The translations under genes were made by a program, and so were the position numbers. The notes under the pieces are model-generated. The model worked only from the letters and a program-made list of their open reading frames with translations, made no database searches and was not told where the DNA came from. This document shows, piece by piece, positions 4,524 to 6,565 of a stretch of DNA of 6,565 nt. Each line of letters starts with the position of its first letter. Position 1 is the first letter of the stretch. Source of the stretch: Bacteroidia bacterium. GTDB lineage: Bacteria; Bacteroidota; Bacteroidia; SpSt-205. Location: the NCBI GenBank assembly GCA_025060275.1, contig JANXCJ010000115.1, forward strand, positions 1 to 6,565, written 5' to 3'.

Positions 4524-5966
4524 ATGAGTACTATCCTTTCGGCTCAGGACGTACGATTTCGTTCTGCTTGGTTAGACCTTTCTCTTCTGCGCTGGGAGCT
4601 TTTGGCACCGTCATGGAGGTCTCGTTATGAGTATCTTGTAGCCCAAGAAGAAGTCTCTCACTATGAGAAAGACTGGCTTTTTTTCCTTGCGCGAGACTTT
4701 CTTAGTCTTCAAGGGGTAGCGCATTTCTCTGACGAAGCGTGGAGTGAATATCGCAGCAGTGAGTATAAAGGTATTGCACTGAGGGGTGGGCATGTCTGGC
4801 CGTCTCCGAGCGAAGCAGTTAGTGCTCTTACAGGACTGGTGAGCGCCCTTGAGGAAACTCTCAAGAGAGCCAGAGCCGCTCAGCCGCTGGATAAATCCAC
4901 GCTTCACCGATTAGTGGAAAAATTTCTTGGGCGTCCTGCTGCCCTTCGTAAAGAAGCGCTAAATGGCCCTATCCCACAAAAGGTAGTTTCTCCGAATGAT
5001 GTGGAGGCAGCCTTATCTACTTTATTAGAGGATATTCAAAGTCAAACAGCTGCAGGTGTATCTCCTATATGGGTAGCTGCGTGGGCACATCATGCTCTTA
5101 CACAAATTCGTCCTTATGCAGATGGGAATGCCCGTGCTGCTCTGTTAGTATCTCAGTATGTGCTGTGGCGGGCTGGGCTTCCCGGCTTTGTTCTAAAGCC
5201 TTTCCAACGCATACCCTACTATACTGCCTTACAAGCAGCGGACTCTGGCGATCTCCGTCCTTGGGCGCAGCTTTTTCTGGAGGGTCTTCAACAGGCTACT
5301 CTTTATGCGCTAAGTTGGGGCTATGCAGGCAAGCGTTCATATGAGGAAAGTATAAGTGCCTTTAATCGGCGCTTCAGTGGATGGCGCTCTCGTCATGATA
5401 GAGATCGTTCCCAGCGTATTATGAATAATAGGTATACGGTCTTTGATTACATGGAAGAGATTCTGCGTCAGGTAGCCAACGAACTGGACGAGAAGCTAAA
5501 AGTAGAGGAAGGGCGTGGTACTCGCGCGCTTGTTGCGAAGGCCTATCCAGACTCTCCTTACTACTACCAATTTACCACGGATATCGTAGAGTATGCCAGG
5601 AAAAACGGCTACTATCTGAATAGGGGCTTGCCAAGAGGATGGTTCAAGATTAAGTTTTCCCTTTCAGCAAGCAAGAAATATCAGCTTGTATTTTCTCTCC
5701 ATCACGCAGGACACGATGATGCTACTTTAGCAGTGGGAGCTCTATTGCACTTTTTAGAACCTCTCAAGTATCGCCGAAGACGCCTTCGCCAACGTAAGAA
5801 TCGACGTGAGAAGGTAGTATATCTCTTTGCGCCTCTGTCCTTTTCCACCTCTCCTTTGACCTTCTCCATAGAAAATGTCTCTCCATCGGTTCGGACCCTG
5901 CTACGCGAATACGTGCAGCAAAATCTAGAGAAGGCTCTGATAGAGCTTGTGAATGAAATTTACTGA
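4524..5966 (+). CDS. Fic-fold protein with degenerate active site (probable pseudoenzyme) and unrecognised C-terminal domain
   Basis: A 480-residue soluble protein. Residues about 70-258 are recognisable as a Fic domain. It has a flap-like segment (QKVVSPNDVEAAL, 152-164), the helix WVAAWAHHALTQI (183-195), the signature RPYADGNAR (196-204) and the usual following element YYTALQAADSGDL (232-244). Active Fic enzymes, which usually AMPylate target hydroxyls, have HPFx(D/E)GNxR. Here the catalytic His is Arg196 (codon CGT), while D200, G201, N202 and R204, which bind metal and phosphates, remain. The N-terminal segment SSEYKGIAL (78-86) aligns with the class II inhibitory motif S-x-x-x-E-G but has K82 for the inhibitory Glu. 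Residues about 270-480 form a second domain I do not recognise. It includes a conserved-looking aromatic stretch (SPYYYQFTTDIVEYA, 344-358) and a strongly basic run (KYRRRRLRQRKNRREK, 415-430). AMPylation is unlikely; nucleotide sensing or scaffolding is inference. The frame is fully open, so this is not a decayed gene. DUF3822 begins 2 bases after the stop. Confidence 0.88.
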   Translation: MSTILSAQDVRFRSAWLDLSLLRWELLAPSWRSRYEYLVAQEEVSHYEKDWLFFLARDFLSLQGVAHFSDEAWSEYRSSEYKGIALRGGHVWPSPSEAVSALTGLVSALEETLKRARAAQPLDKSTLHRLVEKFLGRPAALRKEALNGPIPQKVVSPNDVEAALSTLLEDIQSQTAAGVSPIWVAAWAHHALTQIRPYADGNARAALLVSQYVLWRAGLPGFVLKPFQRIPYYTALQAADSGDLRPWAQLFLEGLQQATLYALSWGYAGKRSYEESISAFNRRFSGWRSRHDRDRSQRIMNNRYTVFDYMEEILRQVANELDEKLKVEEGRGTRALVAKAYPDSPYYYQFTTDIVEYARKNGYYLNRGLPRGWFKIKFSLSASKKYQLVFSLHHAGHDDATLAVGALLHFLEPLKYRRRRLRQRKNRREKVVYLFAPLSFSTSPLTFSIENVSPSVRTLLREYVQQNLEKALIELVNEIY

Positions 5967-5968
5967 TC

Positions 5969-6565
5969 ATGGTTGGTACTAAACCTATTGCGCCCCAGGA
6001 TTTATACACCTCCTCTGCCTTTAATCCTGCTTCTTTGAATATCTATCACTTAGGTGTCCACTTAGAGCCTGAGAACTTATACTATCTTGTTTCTACTGCT
6101 CAGCATGAGCCTTTGATGGTGCGGCTGTATAAAAACCGCGATGGCTTAGAAGTGACTCGCTTTATAGAAGCTGTGTGGCAGCAAGATGAATTTGTACGCA
6201 AGCGATTTGCTAAGGCTTTTCTACTCTTGGATACGGATCGCTGGCTGGTAGTGCCTTCAGAGTATGTGCCTGATGGGCAGGAGCCGGCATACTTAAGAGC
6301 CTATTATGAGATTATTTCGGAGGAGGGCGCTCGCTCATACGCCTACAAGAAAGAAGTCCTGAAGGGAAGTGGAGCCGCTTTCTTATATGTGCAACCCGTG
6401 AGCCTCAGCACCTATTTTGAATCTCGCCTATCTGCTTTTCAGGTGCTTCATGCAAGTTTTCGGTATGTTCAGCTTACTCAATATTTAGTCCAGCAACACC
6501 TGAACCAACGACCCTTTGCAGGTATAGTGTGGCTGTTTTTGAGTAAGTTTTATTATGTACTTTTT
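5969..6565 (+). CDS. DUF3822-like protein, N-terminal 199 residues, cut by window edge
   Basis: An open frame runs from ATG 5969 to the right edge without a stop. The N-terminus (SLNIYHLGVHLEPENLYYL, residues 22-40) and the segment AKAFLLLDTDRWLVVPSEYV (79-98) resemble, from memory, the LSIQ..L and TLVP..LF regions of DUF3822. That family is a Bacteroidota protein of unknown biochemical function, often encoded just before the 16S rRNA methyltransferase gene rsmD. There is no signal peptide or membrane segment in the visible part. The C-terminal visible part (RPFAGIVWLFLSKFYYVLF) looks like buried beta strands. The start is 2 bases after the Fic stop, so translation is probably coupled to it. 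The assignment is by pattern recognition, not a search. The alternative is an unrelated hypothetical protein. Confidence 0.62.
   Translation, partial: MVGTKPIAPQDLYTSSAFNPASLNIYHLGVHLEPENLYYLVSTAQHEPLMVRLYKNRDGLEVTRFIEAVWQQDEFVRKRFAKAFLLLDTDRWLVVPSEYVPDGQEPAYLRAYYEIISEEGARSYAYKKEVLKGSGAAFLYVQPVSLSTYFESRLSAFQVLHASFRYVQLTQYLVQQHLNQRPFAGIVWLFLSKFYYVLF

Noticed and set aside
4611..5344. Minus-strand frame 4611-4907 and plus-strand frame 5069-5344 inside the Fic gene
   Set aside because: Both overlap well-supported Fic domain sequence; their compositions (Ser/Cys/Leu-rich, no domains) are typical of out-of-frame translation.
4524..5966. Fic toxin-antitoxin module
   Set aside because: The catalytic His is missing, no small antitoxin gene is adjacent, and the protein is much longer than Doc/FicT toxins.
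5764..6009. Minus-strand open frame across the Fic-DUF3822 junction
   Set aside because: It is antisense to two tightly spaced plus-strand genes with no family features. I considered it as an antitoxin candidate and saw no support.

Overview
The window is ordinary chromosomal DNA that most likely comes from a member of the Bacteroidota (or a close relative). Four things point that way. Rho carries a long acidic, disordered insertion after its N-terminal domain. The last gene resembles the Bacteroidota-restricted DUF3822 family. No start codon has a recognisable Shine-Dalgarno sequence. Two of the intergenic regions hold perfect matches to the Bacteroidota -7 promoter element TAnnTTTG. There are no RNA genes, insertion sequences, CRISPR arrays or phage genes, and the DNA is almost entirely coding. 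Species cannot be read from the sequence.

Layout. The left quarter is read on the minus strand: a soluble receiver/histidine-kinase hybrid (1606 to 251), followed after 9 bases by the first 80 codons of an NAD-dependent nucleotide-sugar epimerase that runs off the left edge. A 103-base divergent intergenic region (1607-1709) separates this from the plus-strand genes. It holds a candidate promoter for each direction and a strong hairpin in the rho leader. The plus strand then carries rho (1710-3452) and rlmN (3449-4456), which overlap by ATGA. After a 67-base gap with another good TAnnTTTG element come a Fic-fold protein (4524-5966) and, 2 bases later, a DUF3822-like gene cut by the right edge (5969-6565).

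How the genes relate. The rho-rlmN pair couples transcription termination with rRNA/tRNA methylation, both housekeeping roles. The Fic-DUF3822 pair looks like a second, separately promoted operon. The kinase and epimerase form a third unit, perhaps linking signalling to surface-polysaccharide precursor synthesis (inference).

The most notable item is the Fic-fold protein. Its signature reads RPYADGNAR where active Fic enzymes have HPFx(D/E)GNxR, so the catalytic histidine is arginine (R196). The segment aligning with the inhibitory SxxxEG motif has lysine (K82) in place of the inhibitory glutamate. The Mg/phosphate-binding part of the motif is intact, and an unrecognised domain of about 200 residues with a very basic stretch follows. 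It reads as a Fic pseudoenzyme, possibly a nucleotide-binding regulator, sitting in a housekeeping operon.
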